50,189 nt of DNA from an uncultured Neisseriaceae bacterium. Lineage in GTDB: Bacteria > Pseudomonadota > Gammaproteobacteria > Burkholderiales > Neisseriaceae. The notes beneath the pieces were generated by a model. It had not been told where the DNA came from and searched no databases. It saw nothing but the letters and a program-made list of their open reading frames with translations. The stretch is from positions 1-50,189 of the forward strand of contig CAMLPN010000011.1 in the NCBI GenBank assembly GCA_946481965.1, given 5' to 3'. This document shows positions 19,659 through 27,653 of the stretch, piece by piece. The position numbers and the translations under genes are program-made. The first letter of the stretch is position 1, and every line of letters starts with the position of its first letter.

Positions 19659-20060
19659 CCTATCATTGCTGCACATTCTGGATTAGATAGGCTAATAACC
19701 ATAACCAAACTATAATAATTCAGATTAATGCAGCAATATAAATTCTCAATTTTCTTTACCTAAAAATAGGCAAAAATAATATTAAATTCTTAACAAAATA
19801 CAAGTTAAAATTAAATAATATAGAATAAGTTTTAATTATGTAAATTTATTATATTGTACTTTAAGCACTAAAGTATAAATTATTCTTAGTTAGGATAATT
19901 TAACATCTAATTTAGAGCTATAAAATCACTAAATATTTTCTTTTTATTGCTAATAAATCAGAATAAAAATTGCCAAATTACAACATTGTCAAGAAAAAAT
20001 GAAAATTAATTAAATTTACAATTACAATATATTTATTAATATAACTTAAAGAAACAGATA
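19659..20060. other. AT-rich region between hemB and the acyltransferase relic
   Basis: 402 bp with no gene. A short CCTATC/GATAGG pairing lies just after hemB but has no T run. This is the left border of the accessory lipoprotein locus; no target-site duplication or insertion-sequence end was recognised. Confidence 0.4.
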
Positions 20061-20408
20061 ATGGAGAATCAGAATATATCTTTTCTTGCACCATCTTTAT
20101 TTCAGCAGCATTGGTCAACTACTGAAGTTTTTGGTTCCATAATTTGGATATGGATGCACTCACCTCATCATCAACAGTACACTATACAAACATTTCGTCA
20201 GCATGTTATACCCGCAGTAAATTGTCATCAATTCGCAATCTTCTACTCAGATCAGCAACCGATTGCTTATTTTACATGGGCTATGTTTAAAGAAAATGAT
20301 TTAATGGTACAACACATAATAAAAAATAATATAAACCCAACGATAACGATTCTGGTAAGGCCAACTAAACCTCAGGAAGGAGTGCATTATCATGAAACAC
20401 CGCATTAA
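20061..20408 (+). pseudogene. Shortened HlyC-type toxin-activating acyltransferase, probably non-functional
   Basis: 115 aa against roughly 165-175 for HlyC-type lysine acyltransferases, which fatty-acylate RTX toxins in the cytoplasm. The N-terminal half matches the family pattern well: IIWIWMHSPHHQQYTI, HVIPAVNCHQFAIFY and PIAYFTWA. The catalytic His of the family's G-H-[ISV]-x-W motif is Ser26 here. The middle of the protein carrying the catalytic Asp (the W-I-x-P-F-G region) is missing, while the tail ITILVRPTKPQEGVHYHE resembles the family's final beta strands. This fits an internal deletion of about 50 residues. The frame overlaps the first lipoprotein gene by 17 bp. Family call is by pattern; loss of function is inferred. 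Confidence 0.65.
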
Positions 20409-20652
20409 AATTATATTCCTGTTAAATATGTGTTTGTGCTTGGAGGGTTGCATGGAGGCAGCTATAAATTTTTGGAATGGTCCGGGCTGGTCATCACCAG
20501 CAAGAAAGAAAGCTCATCAGGAATGTTTTGAAGAGCTTGAATTAACTGTGCCTGACCCACATGACCCCCAGGGTTCTGAAGCAAGGAATGAATGGATGGC
20601 TAACATTTATGCACCTGCAAGAATAGAATGTATGAAGAGAAAAGGTTTTTAA
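20354..20652 (+). repeat. Direct repeat A, copy 1 (about 299 bp)
   Basis: From GGTAAGGCCAACTAAACC through the stop codon of the first A-type lipoprotein gene. It recurs at 20910-21208 with the same length and few substitutions. The repeat begins inside the 3' end of the acyltransferase frame, so copy 2 carries that gene's tail as its leader. Confidence 0.9.
20392..20652 (+). CDS. Small lipoprotein, A-type copy 1
   Basis: 86 aa. It has a positively charged start, a hydrophobic stretch and the lipobox LEGC (C20), giving a mature chain of about 67 residues. Mature features are FWNGPGWSSPARKKA, C45 (ECFEELEL), PDPHDPQG, EWMANIY and C80 in the terminal IECMKRKGF. The paired cysteines and the final C-M-x-x-[RK]-G are shared in outline with the B-type proteins downstream, which suggests distant common ancestry. 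I do not recognise the family. A strong AAGGAG lies before the ATG, which overlaps the acyltransferase relic. Confidence 0.75.
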   Translation: MKHRIKIIFLLNMCLCLEGCMEAAINFWNGPGWSSPARKKAHQECFEELELTVPDPHDPQGSEARNEWMANIYAPARIECMKRKGF

Positions 20653-20664
20653 AAATGTTGAGTT

Positions 20665-20765
20665 CATATTAGAATTATATTCCTGATAGATATGAAATTG
20701 TGCTTGGATAATTGAACGAAATCAGCTATAAATTTCTAGAACGCTTCAAACTGGACATTAGCAGC
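20665..20765 (+). pseudogene. Decayed A-type lipoprotein gene fragment
   Basis: This stretch aligns by eye with the first third of the A-type genes. Shared blocks include AATTATATTCCTG, TGTGCTTGGA, CAGCTATAAATTT and the C-TGG-CATCA-CAGC region. Stops and indels break the frame; for example the lipobox segment is lost. A shorter piece of the same relic lies after copy 2 (21215-21245). Confidence 0.65.
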
Positions 20766-20909
20766 ATATGATTTGGTAATCTAAAAAATTAGCCTTGAGA
20801 TGAATTTTATAATAGTAATATTAAAAGATTGAATACAGGGCTGTATCGATATCTTAAAGATGATTTTTGCATACTAGTGCATCTGAAATAAAAGAAACTA
20901 GCCTATTCA

Positions 20910-21208
20910 GGTAAGGCCAACTAAACCTCAGGAAGGAATGCATTATCATGAGACACCGCATTAAAATTATATTCCTGTTAAGTATGTGTTTGTGCTTGGA
21001 GGGTTGCATGGAAGCAGCTATAAGATTCTGGAATGGTCCGGGCTGGTCATCACCAGCACATAAGAAAGCTAGTAAGGAATGTTTTGAAGAGCTTGAATTA
21101 ACTGTACCTGACCCACATGACCCCCAGGGTTCTAAAGCAAGGAACGAATGGATGGCTAACGTTTATGGACCTGCAAGAATAGAATGTATGAAGAGAAAAG
21201 GTTTTTAA
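20910..21208 (+). repeat. Direct repeat A, copy 2 (about 299 bp)
   Basis: Second copy of the unit at 20354-20652, offset 556 bp. It starts with GGTAAGGCC, part of the acyltransferase 3' end, and finishes at the lipoprotein stop codon. Confidence 0.9.
20948..21208 (+). CDS. Small lipoprotein, A-type copy 2
   Basis: 86 aa, differing from copy 1 at only a handful of positions (for example N12S, N26R, A37H and Y73G near the tail). The lipobox LEGC (C20) and both other cysteines (C45, C80) are kept. An AAGGAA ribosome-binding site precedes the ATG. It arose by tandem duplication of a unit that includes the 3' tail of the acyltransferase gene. Confidence 0.75.
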   Translation: MRHRIKIIFLLSMCLCLEGCMEAAIRFWNGPGWSSPAHKKASKECFEELELTVPDPHDPQGSKARNEWMANVYGPARIECMKRKGF

Positions 21209-21214
21209 ATTAAG

Positions 21215-21245
21215 TTTCTATAATGGTTCAAGCTGGACATTAACA
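21215..21245 (+). pseudogene. Shorter remnant of the decayed A-type copy
   Basis: TTTCTATAATGGTTCAAG and the following CTGGACATTAACAGC match the relic after copy 1 (TTTCTAGAACGCTTCAAA, CTGGACATTAGCAGC) and, more weakly, the intact A genes. About 74 bp of the relic present after copy 1 is absent here, judging from repeat offsets (556 versus 482 bp). Confidence 0.55.
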
Positions 21246-21510
21246 GCTTATGATTTTGTAATCTGATAAATTAGTCTTGAGCTGAATTTTATAATAGTAA
21301 TATTATAAGATTGAATACAGGGCTGTATTGATATCGGAAAAAAAGACATTAGTATACTGATGCAATTCAAATAAAAGAATAGATAAGGGTTTTTATTGTA
21401 CTGAAAAATAGAAGAAACTGGCCTACTACAAAAAGTCATCGGCACTACACAGATACCGATCCATGAAATCAATGGCAGACGTTATTTTAATTTTGAAGGA
21501 AAGAAATATT

Positions 21511-21900
21511 ATGCAGATCCGAACCACTAAAATCCGCTTACTCATCCTGACAGGTATCGGCATATTCCTGAGTGGCTGCAGTATATCCGACTGGTACAAT
21601 GGCTACTATGTTGAAAGATATGCGATTAAAGAAGCACAAAAAGATAGAGAAAAATATTACAATTCTGAATCACCAGAAATGCAAGAGCGAAGAAAGCAAA
21701 ATCAAACATATTGTTTAGATTTAGCAAATAAGCCGGAAAACCGGGTTGCAAGAGCCGGTTATCCAAATGGAGTATGGAATCAAGCTATGTTTAGTAGATG
21801 TATGATAGACAGAGGTACACCAACTTATGAATCCTATGGTGGAGTACTACAAAAAAAACATGATGAAGAGCTAAGAGCAAAAGGTAAAAGAGTCATGTAA
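21511..21900 (+). CDS. Small lipoprotein, B-type copy 1
   Basis: 129 aa from the ATG at 21511, chosen because GAAGGA lies 10 nt upstream and it gives a proper signal peptide; the frame is open back to 21463. The lipobox is LSGC (C23). The mature protein has SDWYNGYYVER, a charged helix (KEAQKDREKYYNSESPE), C68 (TYCLDLANKPENR), RAGYPNGVWNQAMF, C97 and a lysine-rich tail ending KRVM. The C-(x28)-C-M pair and following [RK]-G echo the A-type proteins. The family is not recognised. Confidence 0.78.
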   Translation: MQIRTTKIRLLILTGIGIFLSGCSISDWYNGYYVERYAIKEAQKDREKYYNSESPEMQERRKQNQTYCLDLANKPENRVARAGYPNGVWNQAMFSRCMIDRGTPTYESYGGVLQKKHDEELRAKGKRVM

Positions 21901-21920
21901 GTGTTGTTAGCCTGATATAT

Positions 21921-21974
21921 CAGCCCTGTGTTTAATTTGATAATAGTAATATTAAAAGATTGAATACAGGGCTG
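21921..21974 (+). repeat. Repeated stem-loop after B copy 1
   Basis: CAGCCCTGT (21921-21929) pairs with ACAGGGCTG (21966-21974) across a 36-nt AT-rich loop. The same structure follows copy 2 (22569-22577 with 22614-22622) and is mutated on one side after copy 3 (23217-23225 with 23262-23270). There is no T run, so it is not a standard terminator. Confidence 0.7.
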
Positions 21975-22158
21975 TATTGATATCTGTAAGATGACTTTCG
22001 CATACTGGTGCAACTGAAATAAAAGAATAAATAAGGGTTTTTATTGTACTCAAAAATACAAGAAAATAGCTTACTGCATAAAGTAATCAGCACCACACAG
22101 ATACCGATTCATGAAATCCATAGCAAACACTTTTTTGAATTTGAAGGAAAGAAATATT

Positions 22159-22548
22159 ATGCAGATCCGAACCACTAAAATCCGCTTACTTATTCTGATA
22201 GGTATCGGCCTATTCCTGAGCGGTTGCAGCATATCCGACTGGTATAATGGCTATTATGTTGAAAGATCCGCGATTAAAGAGGGACAGAAAAATAGAGAAA
22301 AATATTACAATTCTGAATCGCCAGAAATGCAAGAGCTGAGAAAGCAAAATGACAAATATTGTATAGATTTAGCAAAAAAGCCGGAAAACCGGATTCCAAG
22401 AGCCGGCTATCCAAATGGAGTATGGAATCAAGCTATATTTGTTAAGTGTATGAAAGAAAGAGGCACACCAACATATGGAACCTGGCAGGGAATGCAACAA
22501 AAAAAACGTGATGAAGAGCGAAGAGCAAAAGGTAAAAGAGTCATGTAA
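22159..22548 (+). CDS. Small lipoprotein, B-type copy 2
   Basis: 129 aa with lipobox LSGC (C23) and conserved C68 and C97. It shares with copy 3 the stretch ERSAIKEGQKNREKYY and KQNDKYCIDLAKKPENR, where copy 1 differs, but has unique IPRAGYPNG and QAIFVKCMKERG. The start is at 22159 behind the same GAAGGA site. The 5' flank is the most divergent of the three. Confidence 0.78.
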   Translation: MQIRTTKIRLLILIGIGLFLSGCSISDWYNGYYVERSAIKEGQKNREKYYNSESPEMQELRKQNDKYCIDLAKKPENRIPRAGYPNGVWNQAIFVKCMKERGTPTYGTWQGMQQKKRDEERRAKGKRVM

Positions 22549-22806
22549 TTATTAGTTGTCTGGTATATCAGCCCTGTATTTGATTTGATAATAGTAATAT
22601 TAAAAGATTGAATACAGGGCTGTATTGATATCTGAAAGATGATTTTTGCATACTGGTGCAACTGAAATAAAAGAATAGATAAGGGTTTTTATTGTACTGA
22701 AAAATACAAGTAACTGGCCTACTACAAAAAGTCATCGGCACCACAGAGATACCGATCCATCAAATCAATGGCAGACGTTATTTTAATTTTGAAGGAAAGA
22801 AATATT

Positions 22807-23196
22807 ATGCAGATCCGAACCACTAAAATCCACTTACTTATCCTGATAGGTATCGGTCTATTCCTGAGCGGCTGCAGCATATCCGACTGGTATAATGGCT
22901 ATTATGTTGAAAGATCCGCGATTAAAGAGGGACAGAAAAATAGAGAAAAATATTACAATTCTGAATCGCCAGAAATAAAAGAGCTGAGAAAGCAAAATGA
23001 CAAATATTGTATAGATTTAGCAAAAAAGCCCGAAAACCGGGTTGCAAGAGCCGGCTATCCAAATGGGGTATGGAATCAAGGTATGTTTACTAAATGTATG
23101 TATGACAGAGGGACACCAACATATGAAACTTGGGCGGGAATGCAACAAAAAAAACGTGATGAAGAGCGAAGAGCAAAAGGTAAAAGAGTCATGTAA
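22807..23196 (+). CDS. Small lipoprotein, B-type copy 3
   Basis: 129 aa with lipobox LSGC (C23) and conserved C68 and C97. The N-terminal half matches copy 2, while VARAGYPNGVWNQ and the 5' flank match copy 1, which suggests past exchange between copies. Last intact member of the array; the stem-loop after it has lost pairing. Confidence 0.78.
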   Translation: MQIRTTKIHLLILIGIGLFLSGCSISDWYNGYYVERSAIKEGQKNREKYYNSESPEIKELRKQNDKYCIDLAKKPENRVARAGYPNGVWNQGMFTKCMYDRGTPTYETWAGMQQKKRDEERRAKGKRVM

Positions 23197-23785
23197 TTGT
23201 TAGCGGCCTGGTAGATCAGCCCTGTATTTAATTTGATAATAGTAATATTAAAAGATTGAATACAGGATTGTATTGATATCTTAAAAACGCCTTTCGCATA
23301 TAAAGGCACACTCAAACAAATAAGAGTTTTCATTTTATTGAAAAATATAACGCTTTAGATGTAATTCCAATAGTAAATAAAGCTATTAAAAAGTGCATGA
23401 TGTTAAAAAAGTCATATGTAAACTAAATAAGCAGGTGATATTGCAAAGATATTGGTGTGAGCATAAGAAGCAGCTGGAATGGCAAGGGATAATAAGATCG
23501 TCAATGATGCAATAAGTAGACCTTGGACTCCAGCAATTAATTCTGCAACAAATAAAGTGGCCACTGAACAAATAAAGGTATCATCAGATAAAGCACCTAA
23601 AACAGTTAAACCAAATCCGATATATAAGGTATCAAGTGCAGAAAACACTAGATGTATTACTGATTATATAGATAGAAATATCTGTCTAGTAGATCGGTAG
23701 GGAAACATAAATAAGAATTTATAACACTATCATGCAAAAATTCAGATTGCGACAATTAGAAATTTTACATTTAATATTATAAATA
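23197..23785. other. Right end of the lipoprotein array
   Basis: The stretch begins with the third copy of the repeat element, then a fragment resembling the repeat's 5' flank (near 23320-23350 and AAAAAGTCAT at 23408-23417), and continues into the hydrophobic minus-strand fragment at 23409-23648. No intact gene is called here. Confidence 0.5.
23409..23648 (-). pseudogene. Hydrophobic coding fragment, possibly from an RTX-type toxin
   Basis: A 78-codon open stretch runs directly from a stop codon (TAG at 23649-23651), with only a GTG to start it and no ribosome-binding site. The product is strongly hydrophobic and Ala/Leu/Ile-rich (for example GVQGLLIASLTILLSLAIP). It loosely recalls the pore-forming hydrophobic region of RTX toxins, where AQGLSTSAA-type segments occur. 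The nearby acyltransferase relic makes an RTX origin tempting, but the match is weak and could be any membrane-protein fragment. Confidence 0.3.
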
Positions 23786-24382
23786 TTATTCTTTTGGTAT
23801 TTTTTTGAAAAAGCCAATTGTTTGAACCATTGCAGCACAAGCTAAGAAAAAGAATGTACTTTTTAGGAATGTCTTCAGTCGGGCATTCGCTACTATATAG
23901 TCTGATGCAGAACGAGAAACACCAAAAATGGTTTGATATATACTCATATATGACATAATCATTAAAACAAATATAAGCGTATATTGTATTAAAATAGCAT
24001 AAATACTTTGCCTTTTTCTATACTGTAGTATAAATATAATATAAGCTATTATTGCTACGATATTATAAGCAGACAAAACATATGAACTATTGGGAAAAGA
24101 AACTAGTATTATGAAATTAAAAATAATCTGCATAATGAGAATGAGTAGCTCGCTTAGTTTGTTTAATTTGCTGACTACAAAATATACCAGATTTACTGTA
24201 GCAAACAGTATAAAAGAGATTTTAATATCATAACCCATTACTTCATATGGGTGGTTCATATTCTGATTATAAATATACTGATCAAGATAATGATTAGCAG
24301 ACAAATAGTTCATCAATAAAACATTACTGATAAAGGCCCCAATAATCGTACTTAAGTAGTTTATACTGATTTTTTTAAACAT
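23786..24382 (-). CDS. Unrecognised multi-pass membrane protein
   Basis: 198 aa with about six predicted hydrophobic helices and short charged loops (for example VSKLNKLSEL and QYRKRQS). It contains no catalytic motif I can identify. It is AT-rich with Ile/Lys/Asn-heavy codons like the neighbouring accessory region, and has no recognisable operon partner. The start MFKKISINYL is reasonable. It may be part of the accessory locus or an orphan. Confidence 0.6.
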   Translation of the reverse strand: MFKKISINYLSTIIGAFISNVLLMNYLSANHYLDQYIYNQNMNHPYEVMGYDIKISFILFATVNLVYFVVSKLNKLSELLILIMQIIFNFIILVSFPNSSYVLSAYNIVAIIAYIIFILQYRKRQSIYAILIQYTLIFVLMIMSYMSIYQTIFGVSRSASDYIVANARLKTFLKSTFFFLACAAMVQTIGFFKKIPKE

Positions 24383-24665
24383 GGCTGACTTTATAAATGT
24401 ATATGACCATTGATTTTAGATAGAAACTGCAAATTGAAAATAGCTGTTATCTTACTCTATTATTTTTCATTAGGCTTGTTCATAAAAAGACTTATTCTCG
24501 GCAGAAAGTTGTTTAATTGTAAAGAGTTGTTGTTATAACATACATAAGTAAATAGTAAATCTAGTTTGCCATGTTATCGTGCTGTCCAGATATTTTTAGT
24601 CTGAAATAAAAATCTGAACAATTAAGTAAATCAATAATTCAAGATGATTATCCATTTTGCATAAT

Positions 24666-26393
24666 TTATTGTGACCATTGTTGCACCATCTTTTCAGCCA
24701 AAACTATCTGGCTATCGATTATTTTGGTGGCCCCTGCTAAAATTAATTGCTGTTTTTGCTGCTCGCTATTACTGAACACGATAATTTCTAAGTGTGGATT
24801 CTTTGTCAATGCCGCTTCTATGATAGCCAAGGTTTCGGTTTGATTATGAATGGCAATGATAAGATTTTTTGCAGTGGGAATAAATACCGCTTCCAACATT
24901 CCATCAGCTAATGCATGACCATAGGCAACAGGTATTTGTTGAGCTCGTAATTGTGTCACCACATCCAGATTGTTTTCCTGAACATATACTGTCTGTTGTT
25001 GTGCCTGTAAACGTAACAGTATTTCTCGACCAATTGGTCCTGCGCCAATCAATACCGTATGATCAGATACTTCAGGTGCCATAACCATATCTTCATTAGC
25101 AAAATAAATAGATACTGGTTTAATTGGTGAGGCTATTTTGGCGTGAGGTTTGGTTGATAACATTTCACTGTCATTTGGCAAGGATGTTTCTGCGCAGTGC
25201 AATTTTGTGTGTTTTTGCAAATAACGATTCAGCCATACAAAAAGAAAAGGATTACACACAATCGAAATCAGTGCACTACCTAAGATGAGATCACTGGCTA
25301 ATTGGGGCAAAATTTTGTATACCGACCCTAAACTAGCAATCATAAATGAAAATTCACCTATTTGTGCCAATGCTAGGGCAATGGTCAAAGCAGTCTGAAC
25401 GGGATAACCGAGTAAACGAACAATCAAAAAAGCACCCAATCCTTTACCAAACACAACTACCAATAGGGTAGCCAGTAATAATAATGGTTGGCGAATGATG
25501 ATGCTCGGATCAAACAACATACCCACTGATACAAAAAACAGTACTGTGAAAAATTCACGCAAACCGCCTGAAGCTTCTTCTGCGGTATGATTCATACTGG
25601 TTTCACTGATTATCGTGCCGGCAAAAAAAGCACCTAATGCAAACGATACGCCAAATAAATAGTTTGCAAGAATCGCACATCCTAAAGCTATGGCAATGAC
25701 AGCCAAGCGGAAAAGCTCTGGATTGCCGGTTCCGACTACTTTATGTAGTGACCACGGAATGATTTTTCGTCCCAATAACAACATTATTGCGACAAATGCA
25801 ATAATTTGGACACTGGTTTTACCCAATAAATACATCACTTCAGCACTGGATACATTTCCAGTCCCTGCTAATAGTGGTGCCAGTGCCGGAATCATCACCA
25901 AAACAAATACCATAGCAATATCTTCAACTATCAGCCAACCAGTTGATATCCTCCCTTGACTAGAATCTGCTAAATGCCACCGCTGTAATGCCGCCATTAA
26001 AACAACAGTTGAAGCACAGGATAAGGCAAGACCAAATACTATGCCAGCACCAGAACTCCAACCAGCCAACCATGCTAAGCTCCAACCTAATAAAGTCGCC
26101 AAAACAATCTGAATCAAAGCACCGGGAATAGCTACTTTTTTTACTACCCATAAATCACGAAATGAAAAATGCAAACCTACTCCAAACATCAGCAGGATTA
26201 CGCCTAATTCAGCCAATTGTTGAGAAAGATGCATATCTGCAGTGAATCCATGCGTATACGGACCCACCAGAATACCCGCCAACAGGTAACCAACTAATGG
26301 TGGCATACGCATTTTTTGCGCTACATAACCTAGTATAAAAGCAAAAAAAAAACCACCGACTATAGTTTCAACTAAAGGAAAGGAATGATGCAT
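24666..26393 (-). CDS. ybaL: YbaL-type cation:proton antiporter (CPA2 family)
   Basis: 575 aa. The N-terminal 390 residues form the CPA2 transporter domain (PLVGYLLAGILVGPYTHGF, LAELGVILLMFGVGLHFS, FGLALSCASTVVLM, FALGAFFAGTIISE, LFFVSVGMLFDP). A cytoplasmic TrkA-N-like NAD-binding domain (about 435-570) carries GAGPIG. The layout and many segments follow E. coli YbaL closely. It probably exchanges K+ or Na+ for H+ at the inner membrane under nucleotide control. The closing domain is somewhat divergent. It is divergent from the Dyp peroxidase gene. Confidence 0.88.
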   Translation of the reverse strand: MHHSFPLVETIVGGFFFAFILGYVAQKMRMPPLVGYLLAGILVGPYTHGFTADMHLSQQLAELGVILLMFGVGLHFSFRDLWVVKKVAIPGALIQIVLATLLGWSLAWLAGWSSGAGIVFGLALSCASTVVLMAALQRWHLADSSQGRISTGWLIVEDIAMVFVLVMIPALAPLLAGTGNVSSAEVMYLLGKTSVQIIAFVAIMLLLGRKIIPWSLHKVVGTGNPELFRLAVIAIALGCAILANYLFGVSFALGAFFAGTIISETSMNHTAEEASGGLREFFTVLFFVSVGMLFDPSIIIRQPLLLLATLLVVVFGKGLGAFLIVRLLGYPVQTALTIALALAQIGEFSFMIASLGSVYKILPQLASDLILGSALISIVCNPFLFVWLNRYLQKHTKLHCAETSLPNDSEMLSTKPHAKIASPIKPVSIYFANEDMVMAPEVSDHTVLIGAGPIGREILLRLQAQQQTVYVQENNLDVVTQLRAQQIPVAYGHALADGMLEAVFIPTAKNLIIAIHNQTETLAIIEAALTKNPHLEIIVFSNSEQQKQQLILAGATKIIDSQIVLAEKMVQQWSQ

Positions 26394-26714
26394 TTTTACG
26401 TACAGTGATAGTAATTATGAGTAATCATTCTATTTTAAAAACAAAAATGATATTAATAAAGAATTTTTGTTGAATATTGCGGTAAAATAAGAAAATTTAG
26501 TTAATTTATACTTAATTTAAAATCAAATAGCCCCATGTAGGATTTTTATGTGTTTTTAGCGATAGATTATTTTTAGTGAAAGATTTAACATTATCATGTT
26601 AATGAAAAATTTGGATGCAGACCATTGGTATGCTTAATCTATTTGCAAAAATATATTACTAAATTTTGTTAAGAATATATTGACCAAAACTGTTTATTGG
26701 TCGAAGGGAATATC
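26394..26714. other. Divergent promoter region of ybaL and the Dyp peroxidase gene
   Basis: 321 bp, AT-rich, with no gene. It must contain both promoters; I did not find a clear operator for a redox or iron regulator. Confidence 0.35.
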
Positions 26715-27653
26715 ATGACTGTAATGAGAACATCTCCGGTAATTGCCTCTCCGGGGAAAAGTGTATTATTTATAACTTTAGGGATAAACGATAATCCTCA
26801 GTCTTACGCAAAAGTTATTGAATTTGCTACGGGCTTCTCTGCTCTGCTGCGTAGTATGCAAAACCGTTTTTATGGGGAAAATTTTAATGCTTTAATGGGA
26901 ATAGGCTCAGATGCATGGGATAAATTGCGCCCTGGCAAACCAAAACCCAAAGAATTAGTTCCCTTTGAAGCTATTCAGGGACCTAAGCATACAGCTGTAG
27001 CGACTAAAGGAGACTTATTTTTCCATATTCGTGCTGATCGTCAGGATATTTGCTATGAATTAGCATCTATGATTAATGAATTATTGGCCGATGCTACTTA
27101 TTTCATTGATGAGGTTAGTGGATTTCGATATCTGGATGGACGTGCCATTATTGGTTTTGTTGATGGTACAGAAAATCCTGAAGAAAGTGATAAGAAAGAA
27201 TATGCATTGATAGGTGATGAAGATCCAGAATTTCGCCATGGTAGTTATGCTTTTACGCAAAAATATCTGCATAATATGCAAGCATGGCGTAATTTACCTG
27301 TTGAAGAACAGGAAAAAGTTATTGGTCGTCGTCGTTTCAATGATATTGAACTGTCTGACGATGAAAAACCAGGTACTGCACATAATAATGTCAGCAAGGT
27401 TTATGACGCTGAAGGCAACGAAATGAAAATTATTCGTGCCAATGTAGCTTTTTCTCAGGCATCTAAAAATGAGTATGGAACTTTTTTTATTGGTTATTCC
27501 CGTTCTTTCGCGGTTACTCACCAAATGCTGAAACAGATGTTTAGTGGCAATGCAGAAGGTCATACCGATCGTTTACTGGATTTCAGCACACCAGTTACTG
27601 GCACCCTATTCTTCATTCCTTCACCAGATTTTCTGGATGAATTTGATGCTTAA
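26715..27653 (+). CDS. Dyp-type (dye-decolorizing) haem peroxidase
   Basis: 312 aa from the ATG at 26715, which has GAAGGGA upstream; an in-frame TTG at 26697 overlaps that site. The GxxDG signature is present as GFVDGTENPEES, with catalytic Asp. GSYAFTQKYLHNMQAW, VIGRRR and the haem-ligand region GTAHNNVSKV follow. Length and lack of a signal peptide point to a cytosolic YfeX-like enzyme. It uses hydrogen peroxide to oxidise haem-related or phenolic substrates; the physiological substrate is unknown. It appears monocistronic. Confidence 0.92.
   Translation: MTVMRTSPVIASPGKSVLFITLGINDNPQSYAKVIEFATGFSALLRSMQNRFYGENFNALMGIGSDAWDKLRPGKPKPKELVPFEAIQGPKHTAVATKGDLFFHIRADRQDICYELASMINELLADATYFIDEVSGFRYLDGRAIIGFVDGTENPEESDKKEYALIGDEDPEFRHGSYAFTQKYLHNMQAWRNLPVEEQEKVIGRRRFNDIELSDDEKPGTAHNNVSKVYDAEGNEMKIIRANVAFSQASKNEYGTFFIGYSRSFAVTHQMLKQMFSGNAEGHTDRLLDFSTPVTGTLFFIPSPDFLDEFDA

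Larger units (their letters stand above)
21293..23272 (+). repeat. Tandem 648-bp repeat array (B units) with shared 3' element
   Basis: Three B-type lipoprotein genes start at 21511, 22159 and 22807, exactly 648 bp apart, and flanking landmarks keep the same offset (CAGCCCTG at 21921, 22569 and 23217). A 35-bp element from AATAGTAA to GCTGTAT occurs five times, once after each lipoprotein gene, at 20811, 21293, 21942, 22590 and 23238. The unit thus extends beyond the genes and links the A and B sub-arrays. Confidence 0.9.

Noticed and set aside
20354-23272. CRISPR-like array
   Set aside because: Regular spacing comes from 299- and 648-bp gene-containing duplications, not from short repeats with unique spacers. 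No cas genes are present.
22428-23333. Minus-strand open frames of 77-85 codons after B copies 2 and 3
   Set aside because: They run antisense through the 3' ends of the lipoprotein genes and the repeat element, and resemble each other only because the DNA is repeated. No ribosome-binding site or plausible protein.
23479-23700. 73-codon plus-strand frame after the lipoprotein array
   Set aside because: It lies antisense to the hydrophobic fragment, has low-complexity polar content and no ribosome-binding site. The minus-strand reading is more protein-like, though itself only a fragment.
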